Notes under the pieces: model-generated
What the model saw: the letters and a program-made list of their open reading frames with translations, nothing else
What the model was told of the DNA's origin: nothing
The model's database searches: none
In this document: in pieces, positions 54,323-61,858 of the stretch
How positions within the stretch are numbered: the stretch's first letter is position 1
Layout: each line of letters opens with the position of its first letter
NCBI RefSeq assembly: GCF_001426755.1
Contig: NZ_LMFJ01000001.1
Coordinates: 2,448,546 to 2,512,545 of the forward strand
Source of the DNA: Aeromicrobium sp. Root495
Lineage (GTDB): Bacteria; Actinomycetota; Actinomycetes; Propionibacteriales; Nocardioidaceae
Length of the DNA: 64,000 bases
Direction: 5' to 3'
Translations under genes and position numbers: made by a program

Positions 54323-55014
54323 GGAGTCACGTCCTTCTGGGTGATCGTCTTCCCGCCGTCGGTGTCGGAGTCGGCGTTCTGCAGGGTCAGCCAGACCTTG
54401 CCGAACTCGAGCGCGTGGACGATCTTCTCGGCGTCCAGCGTCTTGGCGGCCACGGTCAGCTGCGAGGTCGCGTTGTCGCCCCCGCCTCCGTCGACGACCT
54501 CGTTGGCCGCCACCTTGATGACGAGGAGGCTCTTGATCGGGTTGCCGGTCACGCCGCCGTTGCCACTGCCGTAGCTGGCCATGACGCCAACCTTGTCGCC
54601 GGGCTTGAGCGTCCCGCCCAGCCAGCGCTCGCTCGTGAGCGGGATCGTGAGCGTCTGCATGCCCTTGGGCACCGTGAGGTCGCCCTTGACCTTCCCGGAC
54701 TCGGCGAACTTGAGCGACGTGATCTGGTCGCCCGGGACGAGCGTCGTGCTCGTCACCTGGCCGGCCACGCTGTCGAGACTCGTGAGAGCCCCGTCCACCA
54801 CGGCCGCCTTGGGGACCTTCGCCGACTCGACGCTGGCGCCGAGCTCCTCGACGGGGGTCTTCATGGGTACTTCCTGAGTGACACGCAGGACCGTGACGGT
54901 CTCGGTGCCCTCGAGCGCGCGGTCGTCAGCGCCCTTTGCATAGATGACCACGGCGGCGAAGCCGAGCAGTGCGAGCACTGCTGCTCCGACGATGGCCAGG
55001 ACTTGCTTGTTCAC
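54319..55014 (-). CDS. cpaB: CpaB/RcpC-like pilus protein with SAF domain
   Basis: A 231-residue protein. An N-terminal membrane helix (QVLAIVGAAVLALLGFAAVVIYA) is followed by an SAF domain (about 45-110) and RcpC-like beta segments (GTLKPGDKVGVMASYG). It probably forms part of the outer or cell-wall pilus channel or modifies pilin export. ATG 55014 is 173 bp after the flp pilin gene, with strong hairpins between. Confidence 0.88.
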   Translation of the reverse strand: MNKQVLAIVGAAVLALLGFAAVVIYAKGADDRALEGTETVTVLRVTQEVPMKTPVEELGASVESAKVPKAAVVDGALTSLDSVAGQVTSTTLVPGDQITSLKFAESGKVKGDLTVPKGMQTLTIPLTSERWLGGTLKPGDKVGVMASYGSGNGGVTGNPIKSLLVIKVAANEVVDGGGGDNATSQLTVAAKTLDAEKIVHALEFGKVWLTLQNADSDTDGGKTITQKDVTP

Positions 55015-55086
55015 GATCTTCTCCCTGTGAGATGTGAAGCTGCGACATGGCCTGTCGCGAACCGCTGCTCTCCCGGGCAGCGGGGT

Positions 55087-55150
55087 CCCGAAGCACTCAG
55101 AGGCTTCGGGAAGAGGTGAGGCGCGACGGGCCGGTGGCCCGCCGCGCCTC
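55087..55150 (-). terminator. Tandem hairpins between flp and cpaB (attenuator)
   Basis: CCCGAAG (55087-55093)/CTTCGGG (55104-55110) and the stronger GAGGCGCG-ac-GGGCC (55118-55132)/GGCCC-gc-CGCGCCTC (55136-55150) lie just after the pilin stop in the direction of transcription. They should end or slow most transcripts, or protect the 3' end of pilin mRNA, so that pilin is made in excess over the assembly proteins. Confidence 0.65.
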
Positions 55151-55187
55151 GAGTCTCAGTCCGACCGAGGTCGGCGTGAGGCTGTGA

Positions 55188-55370
55188 TCAGAGCGCGCCG
55201 CTGACCGTGGCGAAGCCGGCCTGGACCTGGCCGCCGAGCGTGGCGACGATGGCGACGATGACGGCGGCGATGAGCGCGACCAGCAGGCCGTACTCGACGG
55301 CGGTGGCGCCCTTCTCGTCGTTCTTCGGGGCGAGCGTGGCCAGAACGAAAGCGATAGCGTGGTTGAACAT
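55188..55370 (-). CDS. flp: Flp-type major pilin
   Basis: A 60-residue prepilin. KNDEKGATAVEYGLLVALIAAVIVAIVATLGGQVQAGF has the Flp motif: a cleavage Gly before ATAVEYG (Glu5, Tyr6 in the mature form) followed by a 22-residue hydrophobic stretch. ATG 55370 has GGGAGAA 4-5 nt upstream; a longer reading is unsupported. A GTCACC-GGGT-GGTGAC hairpin (55399-55414) lies in its leader. TadV-type prepilin peptidase is not in the window. Confidence 0.93.
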   Translation of the reverse strand: MFNHAIAFVLATLAPKNDEKGATAVEYGLLVALIAAVIVAIVATLGGQVQAGFATVSGAL

Positions 55371-55527
55371 GATTTTCTCCCTCAGTGAATGTTTCCTCGT
55401 CACCGGGTGGTGACGACTCCCTGGGAAAAACGTACGGGGTACAACGACCCCCGGGCCATAGAAGTTACGGGCTATCTTTGTCTAGTTATTCGTGACTACT
55501 CGGTGTGGCCTGGCTCACACCATCGGA

Positions 55528-55677
55528 CTAGAACGGGACGGTGTAGAGACCAGGGAGCAGTGCCCCCAGCACAGCGACAGAACCGGCGATAATTGCTGCA
55601 ACGAAAGCAATCAGCAAGCCGTACTCGACAGCGCTCGCGCCGGTCTCGACGCGCTGGCGCTTCAGAAGTTCCCTCAT
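55528..55677 (-). CDS. Second, very short Flp-like pilin
   Basis: A 49-residue peptide, MRELLKRQRVETGASAVEYG then LLIAFVAAIIAGSVAVLGAL. It has the same Gly-Ala-SAVEYG cleavage/processing motif and hydrophobic helix as Flp, but a short Lys/Arg-rich leader and almost no C-terminal part. ATG 55677 has GGGAGA 6 nt upstream. It lies 157 bp before the major pilin in the same direction. It may be a minor pilin or a pseudopilin capping the filament. Confidence 0.85.
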   Translation of the reverse strand: MRELLKRQRVETGASAVEYGLLIAFVAAIIAGSVAVLGALLPGLYTVPF

Positions 55678-55779
55678 GGCAGTCTCCCTCTCCCACCTCG
55701 AGAGTAGACCGGGAACGCTGATCGGTCACTGGTTCCGGGCAAACCGTCCCGGGACGGTCCCGGATGGTCCCGGGTCCTC

Positions 55780-56283
55780 TCAGGACGCGACGGCGTCCTG
55801 CACCATGACGGCGGAGACCTCGACCTGCTTCGTCGGGCTGACGCAGGTCTGCAGGACGAGCTGCCCGGGCGGCAGGTCCCTCACCCGAGCCTTTCCGCGC
55901 GTGAGCATCGTGCGGCCCGTGACCCGGTAGAGACCGGGACGCACGCCCACACCGTCGAGCTGCACGACGTCTCCGCGCCGCAGGGGGGCGATCCACTCCT
56001 TGCCCCCGCAGTAGTCGTGCTCGACGACGAGGGTGGGGCGGCCCGGGCCGATGTCGACCGCGACCGGCCCGTCGCAGGCGTCGAGGGCCCGCTCATGGGT
56101 GGACAGGTGCATCGCCGCCCACGTGGTGCGCGAGACGTCGGGCCGGACGGTGCGGACCGACGCGGCGTCCGGCAGCTGCGCGTCGGAGAGCCGGGTGGGC
56201 CCCACCGAGACGTCGTCCGTGCCACAGCCGGACAGGCCCGCGACCAGCGTGGCCGCCACCAGCACCCCCACGGCTCTCCTCAT
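55780..56283 (-). CDS. Small putative lipoprotein
   Basis: A 167-residue protein. The signal MRRAVGVLVAATLVAGLSGC ends in a lipobox (LSGC, Cys20), so it should be lipid-anchored on the outer face. The body has three cysteines (DACDGP, DYCGGK, LQTCVSP) and beta-rich segments such as GQLVLQTCVSP. It is read leftwards between the tad genes and a divergent ECF sigma gene. Function unknown; a pilus- or envelope-stress role is a guess from its place. Confidence 0.75.
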   Translation of the reverse strand: MRRAVGVLVAATLVAGLSGCGTDDVSVGPTRLSDAQLPDAASVRTVRPDVSRTTWAAMHLSTHERALDACDGPVAVDIGPGRPTLVVEHDYCGGKEWIAPLRRGDVVQLDGVGVRPGLYRVTGRTMLTRGKARVRDLPPGQLVLQTCVSPTKQVEVSAVMVQDAVAS

Positions 56284-56376
56284 GCTCCGATCGTAGGCGG
56301 ACGGGGGTCGAGCGCCCGTGAGACGCTTTCGCCACCCCGGACATGGACGGGTGTGACCACGACGCAGGAGCTCGCC

Positions 56377-56925
56377 ATGGACGACGACGCAGCGCTGCTC
56401 GAACGAGCCCAGGCCGGCGAGCGAGGAGCCTTCGCCGCGCTGTACACGCGCCACGTCCGCGCCGTCTACTGGCAGGCCTACGGTCGCCTCGGCGACGCCG
56501 ACCTCAGCGAGGAGGTCACGCAGGAGGTGTTCGTCACCGCCTGGCGCCGGATCCGCACGGTCCACGTGGTCGATGCCTCCGTGCTGCCGTGGCTCATGGT
56601 GACGGCCCGGAACCTGGCCATGAACCAGGTCCGCCGCCGGTCCCGGCCGGACCGCAGCACGATCCCGCTCGACGACACCTCGCCCGCCGACCACGACGTG
56701 GAGGCCACCGTCGAGGCGGCGCTCGTCCGGCAGGAGATCGAGAAGGCGGTCGGTCAGCTGTCGAGCACGGATCGGCGGCTCTACGAGCTGTGCCTCGAGG
56801 AGGGCCGTTCCTACGACCAGGCGGCGCGTGAGCTGGGCGTCACCCAGGCCGCCGTGCGCAACCGCCTGTCCCGTCTGCGCCAACGACTGCGTGCCGACCT
56901 GCGCGCCATGAGGGAGCTGTCATGA
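56377..56925 (+). CDS. ECF-type RNA polymerase sigma factor
   Basis: A 182-residue sigma factor. Region 2: LYTRHVRAVYWQAYGRLGDADLSEEVTQEVFVTAWRRI; region 4: LSSTDRRLYELCLEEGRSYDQAARELGVTQAAVRNRLSRLRQRLR. ATG 56377 has CAGGAG 6 nt upstream. Its stop overlaps the start of the DUF4349 protein by four bases, the usual layout of a sigma factor with its anti-sigma or sensor. It probably controls nearby envelope or pilus genes. Confidence 0.92.
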   Translation: MDDDAALLERAQAGERGAFAALYTRHVRAVYWQAYGRLGDADLSEEVTQEVFVTAWRRIRTVHVVDASVLPWLMVTARNLAMNQVRRRSRPDRSTIPLDDTSPADHDVEATVEAALVRQEIEKAVGQLSSTDRRLYELCLEEGRSYDQAARELGVTQAAVRNRLSRLRQRLRADLRAMRELS

Positions 56926-57878
56926 CACCGGACCTGGACGACCAGCGGATCGCGAAGATGCGCACCTACGTGGAGGGCGCCGTCGACCTGGAGGTCCGTC
57001 GACGCGGCCGCCGGGTGCGGCGCCTGGCCGGTGGCGGTCTCGCGGCCTGCCTCGTCGTGGTGGTCGGTGGCGTCGGCGTGCAGCTCGCGGACCCCACCAC
57101 GACCTCGAGCGACCTCACGACGTCCAGCACCCGGGGAGCGACCGCCGACTCGAGCGCCGATGCCGGTGGCAGCGGCACGAACGAGCTGCGCCGGACCACC
57201 GAGGAGCCCGACCCCGACGCCGCGGGCGACCGGGACGTCGTGGTCACCGGGAGCATCCGGGCCACCGTCGGCGACACCGACCGCACCGTCCGGGCCCTCA
57301 ACCGCTGGCTCGTCAGGAACGGCGGCCGGATCGACGGCCAGTCCCGCTCCGGCTCGGGCACCTCGGCGTCCGCGTCGTTGACGCTCCGCGTCCCGAGGGA
57401 CCGGGTCGACGCCGCAGCCGACGAGGTGGCGCGGCTGGGTCGTGTCGACGACGTCTCCGTCCGACGGGAGGACGTCGGTGCCGAGCGTCGCGACCTCGAT
57501 GCCAGGATCGAGGCCCTGCAGATCTCGGTCGACCGGCTCCAGGCGATCATGTCCGCCGCCGACAAGAGCTCGGACCTGTTGTCCGCCGAACAGGCCCTCT
57601 CCCGGCGCCAGGCCGATCTCGAGTCCCTCCAGGCAGAGCGCCTCGCCCTGGCCGACAGCATCGGGCTCTCGACGATCCAGGTCGACCTGGCCACGCGCGC
57701 CTCGGCGCAGGCTCCGTCCGACGAGGGGTTCGCCAGCGGACTCGTCGACGGCTGGAACGCGCTCGTGGGCGTGGTGGGAGGTCTCGTCCTCGCCCTCGGC
57801 TTCGTGCTCCCCTGGCTGGTCGTCGCCGCCGGCGGAGGCGCGCTCTGGGGCGCCGCTCGCCGCTGGCGCCGCAGGTGA
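56922..57878 (+). CDS. DUF4349 membrane protein, possible anti-sigma
   Basis: A 318-residue protein. A cytoplasmic basic lead of about 40 residues precedes one membrane helix (ACLVVVVGGVGVQL). The outer DUF4349 domain (about 105-265) contains a predicted coiled coil (VGAERRDLDARIEALQISVDRLQAI), and a second helix is near the C-terminus. No HisXXXCysXXCys zinc anti-sigma motif is present. Position behind an ECF sigma with ATGA overlap suggests an anti-sigma or sensor role. Confidence 0.8.
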   Translation: MTPDLDDQRIAKMRTYVEGAVDLEVRRRGRRVRRLAGGGLAACLVVVVGGVGVQLADPTTTSSDLTTSSTRGATADSSADAGGSGTNELRRTTEEPDPDAAGDRDVVVTGSIRATVGDTDRTVRALNRWLVRNGGRIDGQSRSGSGTSASASLTLRVPRDRVDAAADEVARLGRVDDVSVRREDVGAERRDLDARIEALQISVDRLQAIMSAADKSSDLLSAEQALSRRQADLESLQAERLALADSIGLSTIQVDLATRASAQAPSDEGFASGLVDGWNALVGVVGGLVLALGFVLPWLVVAAGGGALWGAARRWRRR

Positions 57879-57919
57879 TCTAGTCCGAAAGGGCCAGTGA
57901 CGCTGATCGGGACGGGCCT

Positions 57920-58009
57920 TACCCTGACAGGGTAGAAAGTCCCGTGACCGGTGGGGAGACCGGTGGCGGAACGCGACTTTCTGCGCGGTCCCGGAGGAGT
58001 GCGGGACCG
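57920..58009 (+). other. Structured leader before the tadE/tadG-like genes
   Basis: Three nested or adjacent stems: TACCCT-gac-AGGGTA (57920-57934); AGAAAGTC (57934-57941)/GACTTTCT (57975-57982), which encloses two GACCGGTGG direct repeats (57946, 57958); and CGGTCCCG (57986-57993)/CGGGACCG (58002-58009). The last stem ends 12 nt before the ribosome site AGGGAG. The arrangement is more ordered than chance and suggests a cis-regulatory RNA. I could not match it to a known class. Confidence 0.5.
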
Positions 58010-58035
58010 AGCTCGACAGCAGAGGGAGAGTTGTC

Positions 58036-58506
58036 ATGAACAGCCGACGTCACCGTGAGGGCGGTGCGGCGGCGGTGGAGTTCGCGCTCATCGCGCCCAT
58101 CTTCATCGCCCTGGTCTTCGCCGTCATCAGCTACGGCTACATGCTGAGCTTCCGCCAGAGCATCAGCCAGGCGGCCGCCGAAGGCGCTCGGGTCTACGCG
58201 ACCGCGCCGAGCGGCTCGACCGCGACCCGGACGGACGCCATCGCGGCCGTCAACCGGGCGCTCACGTCGTACGGCGTGACCTGCACGAGTGGCGGCGGCC
58301 TCACGCGCAACGGCTCGGCCGTCGGGACGTGCACGGTCCCCACCACCACGTCCGCCTGCGCCGGCAGCAGCAGCGCGTCGCGGTGCGCCACGGTGGCGAT
58401 CAGCTACTCGTACCGGAACAACCCTCTGATGCCGTCCTTCCCCGGCCTCGGCATCACGTTGCCGAGCACGCTGAGCTTCAACACCACGGTCGAGGTCAAC
58501 TCATGA
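58036..58506 (+). CDS. TadE-like pilus/pseudopilin protein
   Basis: A 156-residue protein. GGAAAVEFALIAPIFIALVFAVISYGYMLSFRQSI is the TadE N-terminal pattern: a prepilin-like cleavage before AAVEFALI and a hydrophobic helix. The outer part has paired cysteines (about 83/97 and 107/116). It probably is a minor pilin or export-associated protein of the Tad system. ATG 58036 follows AGGGAGAG. It is coupled to the next gene by ATGA. Confidence 0.88.
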   Translation: MNSRRHREGGAAAVEFALIAPIFIALVFAVISYGYMLSFRQSISQAAAEGARVYATAPSGSTATRTDAIAAVNRALTSYGVTCTSGGGLTRNGSAVGTCTVPTTTSACAGSSSASRCATVAISYSYRNNPLMPSFPGLGITLPSTLSFNTTVEVNS

Positions 58507-60098
58507 CGCGGCGGCCAGGCCGTCGCTGGCGATTCCGGCCGGACAACGGCGACGAGTCGGGCACGATCCTGCCCATGACGGCACTGATTGTGACGATCGT
58601 GCTGGGCTTCACCGCCTTCGCCGTCGACCTCGGCACCGGCCGCGTCGCAGCTCGCGACATGCAGGCCGTCGCGGACGCCGTCGCCCTCGACACGGCCCGC
58701 GTGCTCCCCTCCTGCAACGCGACGAAGCTCTCCACCCAGGCCAACCAGAGCTTCGCGCGCCAGACCAAGCGGATCGGCAGCATGGATCCGCTGGTCATCA
58801 CGCCCGGGCACATCGACGCCACCACGAAGAAGTTCGTCGCCTCCACCAGCGGGGCCTGCAACGCGGTCAAGATCACCGCGCGGACCACGGTGGACTACCA
58901 GTTCGCGCCCGTGATCGGCACCAGCAGCGGCGCCGCGTCGCGCTTCTCGATCGGCACGCGCGCCGACCCGGCCCTGTGCTTCTCGGCCGGGACGAGAGCC
59001 ATCGTGCTGAACACCGCCGAGAGCGCCCTGGGTCCCATCCTCAACCGGATCCTCGGTGCCAACCTCAGCGTCGTGGGCTACTCGGGGCTCGTCGACCTCA
59101 AGGGGCGCTTCGTGCCTCTGCTCGACCTCGACGCCGAGCTCAAGGCCGGCACCGGCCATGGCCTCCTCGACACCACCACCGTCCAGCTCCGCCAGCTCAT
59201 GGTCGCCGAGGCCGCCGTCCTACGTCGGCAGGGGAACACGGCGCAGGCCACGCTGCTCGAGTCCGTGGCCGTGCAGATCGCCACCAACGTCGTCGTGAAC
59301 CTGCCGCGGATGCTCAAGCTCGACACGACCGGGAGCTCGGCCCTCACGGCGAGCGTCGACGCCCTGGACCTCCTGGGTGTCGCCGTCATCGGCGGGGTCG
59401 TGCAGGTCGCCAACGGGATGAACGCCGTCAAGATCTCCGACCTCGGGATCTCCGTGGCGAACATCAGCCTCGCCAACGCGAACGTCACGATCATCGAGCC
59501 GCCGGTGATCGCCTGCGGCAAGGTGGGCACCCAGGCCAAGACGGCCCAGGTCCGGGTCGACCTCAAGACGGGACTGGGGATCGGGACGCTCGCGCGGGCT
59601 GCCGACGTGTCGATGGGCATCCGGGTCGCCCAGGGAACCGCGACGCTCACAGCCATCGACTGCGCGGCGTCGAGCCCGACGGCCACGATCAACGCACTCA
59701 CGTCGGTCGCGGACCTCCAGGGCTACGGCGGCGTCGGCTCGGCCGAGCTCAACATCGTCACGCTCCTGTTCATCCAGCTGGGGCTCAAGCTCACCGGTGG
59801 CGTGGCCGCCACGTCCAGCTCGCACGTCTTCACGTTCTCCTCGCCGGACAGCCAGCCGCCGCCGCCCATGTACACGTTCGGCAGCACGCTCGGCCTGGAC
59901 GTCAAGGTCGACCCGTCGAGCCTGCTCGGCCTGGGCGGACTGGTCGGAACCGTCGTCAACCCGATCCTGGGCGTCCTCAACGCGGCGCTCGGCAGCCTCC
60001 TGACACCGCTCCTGGGCATGTTCGGCATCAAGCTCGGCACCATGGACGTGACGATGCTGGGCCGGCCGTCCTGCAACGGCGTCAAGCTCGGCAGCTAG
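58503..60098 (+). CDS. TadG-like pilus-associated protein
   Basis: A 531-residue protein. Residues 10-60 (DESGTILPMTALIVTIVLGFTAFAVDLGTGRVAARDMQAVADAVALD) are the TadG/TadE-like Flp pilus-assembly N-terminus with one helix. The rest is a large extracellular part with repeated Gly/Ala/Leu-rich segments and few charged residues. There is no vWA domain. ATG 58503 overlaps the TadE stop. It probably anchors pili at the cell surface. Confidence 0.85.
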   Translation: MTRRPGRRWRFRPDNGDESGTILPMTALIVTIVLGFTAFAVDLGTGRVAARDMQAVADAVALDTARVLPSCNATKLSTQANQSFARQTKRIGSMDPLVITPGHIDATTKKFVASTSGACNAVKITARTTVDYQFAPVIGTSSGAASRFSIGTRADPALCFSAGTRAIVLNTAESALGPILNRILGANLSVVGYSGLVDLKGRFVPLLDLDAELKAGTGHGLLDTTTVQLRQLMVAEAAVLRRQGNTAQATLLESVAVQIATNVVVNLPRMLKLDTTGSSALTASVDALDLLGVAVIGGVVQVANGMNAVKISDLGISVANISLANANVTIIEPPVIACGKVGTQAKTAQVRVDLKTGLGIGTLARAADVSMGIRVAQGTATLTAIDCAASSPTATINALTSVADLQGYGGVGSAELNIVTLLFIQLGLKLTGGVAATSSSHVFTFSSPDSQPPPPMYTFGSTLGLDVKVDPSSLLGLGGLVGTVVNPILGVLNAALGSLLTPLLGMFGIKLGTMDVTMLGRPSCNGVKLGS

Positions 60099-60122
60099 AA
60101 GGGTCTCCCTCAGGAGAGAAGG

Positions 60123-60156
60123 CGAGGCCCCCGGTCAGAAGCGACCGGGGGCCTCG
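60123..60156. terminator. Strong terminator behind tadG
   Basis: CGAGGCCCCCGGTC (60123-60136), loop AGAAGC, GACCGGGGGCCTCG (60143-60156): a 14-bp perfect stem between two convergent genes, serving both. Confidence 0.85.
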
Positions 60157-60170
60157 CTGTCGCCTGAGGA

Positions 60171-60722
60171 TCAGGCGGGCAGGACCTTCTTGAGCAGGCC
60201 CTGGTGGACCTCCGAGGCCCGCTCCTGCTCGCCCGCGAACGAGCTGACGACGACGAGTGCACCGGTCAGGGCCGGAACGGCCCACTGGAGGGCGGCGAGC
60301 TTCTTCTGCGCCGCAGCGACGTCCGGTGGGGTGGCCGCAGTGGGCTCGGTGCCGGAGGCCACCGGGACGTTGTTCTGGGAGTCCACGACCTTCCCGAGCG
60401 AGCGGCTGTACGCCGTCACGCCGAGAGCGGCAGCCGTGAGCGCCGTCTTGGCCACGACCATGGAGGGGACCCTCTTCTGGCCCTTGATCCGGCCGGCGTT
60501 GCCGCGGAGCTGGCCGAGGCTGCCGACGACGTGCGCGCCGATGGCAGCCGCGTTCACGGGGGTCCAGCGGTCCCAGCCGGCGTTGGCCACGGCGCCCTTG
60601 TCGCCGGCGGACCCAGCCTGGGCGGCAGCCGGGTTCAGGGCCACGGCGTTGGCCAGCGTGCCTCCGAACCACGCGGCGAGTCCGAGGTCGTGCAGCGAGC
60701 GGGAGGTGGTGTTGCGCGTCAT
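60171..60722 (-). CDS. Hypothetical membrane-associated protein
   Basis: A 183-residue protein. Three moderately hydrophobic helices (about 12-35, 55-72, 88-106) and a fourth near 140-165 (LQWAVPALTGALVVVSSFAG). A family resembling it is found in many actinobacteria, without known function. The ribosome site is GGAG, about 8 nt before ATG 60722. No pathway can be assigned. Confidence 0.7.
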   Translation of the reverse strand: MTRNTTSRSLHDLGLAAWFGGTLANAVALNPAAAQAGSAGDKGAVANAGWDRWTPVNAAAIGAHVVGSLGQLRGNAGRIKGQKRVPSMVVAKTALTAAALGVTAYSRSLGKVVDSQNNVPVASGTEPTAATPPDVAAAQKKLAALQWAVPALTGALVVVSSFAGEQERASEVHQGLLKKVLPA

Positions 60723-60796
60723 GGAGTGCTCCTGTCGTTGGGGGACTCCCCGGAGGTACCCCCACCGACCCCGCCGAATCGGGTCGCCGGGACGGA

Positions 60797-61465
60797 TCAG
60801 GCGCGGACGGCCCTGTCGACCCGGTTGTGGTAGCGGTGGCCGAGCAGGCCGCCCAGGATCGCTGCGAGCAGCGTGACGACCACGACGGCGGCGCCGGCGG
60901 CGAGCGCGCCACTGCTGAGGTCGTCGCTGGAGATGGGGACGCGTGGCAGGTCGACCCGCTCCAGCACGTTGTACTTGTCACCGAAGACAGCGCCGAGGAC
61001 GATCGCGACGATCGTGACGACGAGCCCGAGGAACCACACGCCGAGGCCCTGGCGCGCCCCGTCGAAGCGCGACATCCGGCCGGCCACGTAGCCACCGGCG
61101 TAGTACGCGAGAGCGAGGATGATCAGCAGCACGACGGCCGTGGACAGGCCGATGGTGCCGGCCCGGCGCTCGGCGTCGGACTGCGTCACCTCGACGGACG
61201 AGCCGACGGCTGCGAGGACCGCGCCCACGATGCCGGCCAGCAGGATGGCCACGCCCACCGCGACGATCCAGCCGAAGAAGGCCGCGCCGGGGTTCAGGCC
61301 ACCGAACTTGTCGCGCGCGTGGGCGTCGCTGACCGCGAGACGGTCACGGTCGTCGTCGCGCCGCAGCGCGTGGTCGCGGTCGCGGTCGGCGTCGAACCGC
61401 TGGGTGGAGTCATCGGCCACGACCTCGCGGTCGGGATCGTGAGCAGGGTCGACGTGCTTGGCCAT
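60797..61465 (-). CDS. Hypothetical four-helix membrane protein
   Basis: A 222-residue protein. An extremely charged N-terminus (about 60 residues of Asp/Arg/His, DADRDRDHALRRDDDRDRL) precedes four membrane helices (about 67-92, 106-130, 142-163, 190-212). AAGGAG lies 6 nt before ATG 61465. The pattern fits small stress-associated membrane proteins, but I cannot name the family. Confidence 0.7.
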   Translation of the reverse strand: MAKHVDPAHDPDREVVADDSTQRFDADRDRDHALRRDDDRDRLAVSDAHARDKFGGLNPGAAFFGWIVAVGVAILLAGIVGAVLAAVGSSVEVTQSDAERRAGTIGLSTAVVLLIILALAYYAGGYVAGRMSRFDGARQGLGVWFLGLVVTIVAIVLGAVFGDKYNVLERVDLPRVPISSDDLSSGALAAGAAVVVVTLLAAILGGLLGHRYHNRVDRAVRA

Positions 61466-61595
61466 GATGACTCCTTCGCGAGCGACAGCCGCCATGGATG
61501 CCGTCCCGCCAGGCTGCCAGGGGCCGGGCCGATCCGCGACCGGAGCGAAGGGAACAGCGACAACCCCCCCCGACCTTCGTCAGGGGGCCTTCGTG

Positions 61596-61621
61596 ATCTG
61601 CGAGTGGAGCACAGGAGACTC
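61596..61621. repeat. Partial copy of the tRNA-Ala 3' end
   Basis: 26 bp that match 61733-61758 at 24 positions. The copy covers the last 17 bases of the tRNA gene plus nine flanking bases. It is 137 bp from the original. It may be a leftover attachment site of an element that once inserted at this tRNA. Confidence 0.6.
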
Positions 61622-61698
61622 CGTCCGCTCGCAGAGCTCGCTCCCTCCCCGAATCACCACACGTGATTCGCAGATGACGACGGCCCCGCAGACACAGC

Positions 61699-61729
61699 GA
61701 CGGCCCCAGACCAGGGGTCGGGGGCCGTC
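61699..61729 (-). terminator. Terminator of tRNA-Ala
   Basis: GACGGCCCC (61699-61707) pairs with GGGGCCGTC (61721-61729), a 9-bp stem 13 bp downstream of the tRNA 3' end in its direction of transcription. Confidence 0.6.
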
Positions 61730-61741
61730 ATCATCTGCGAG

Positions 61742-61814
61742 TGGAGCATAGGAGATTCGAACTCCTGACCTCCTCGATGCGAACGAGGCGCGCTACCAAC
61801 TGCGCCAATGCCCC
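61742..61814 (-). tRNA. tRNA-Ala (anticodon CGC)
   Basis: A 73-base cloverleaf on the minus strand. The acceptor stem GGGGCAT pairs with ATGCTCC (one G-T), the discriminator is A, the D arm starts GGCGCAGTTGGTAGCGC, and the T arm is AGGAGTTCGAATCTCCT. The anticodon loop TTCGCAT carries CGC, reading GCG alanine codons. CCA is not encoded. Confidence 0.95.
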
Positions 61815-61858
61815 GCGAGATGCACCACCGAGGTTATCACCGGGGCGGCGCAGGTGGC

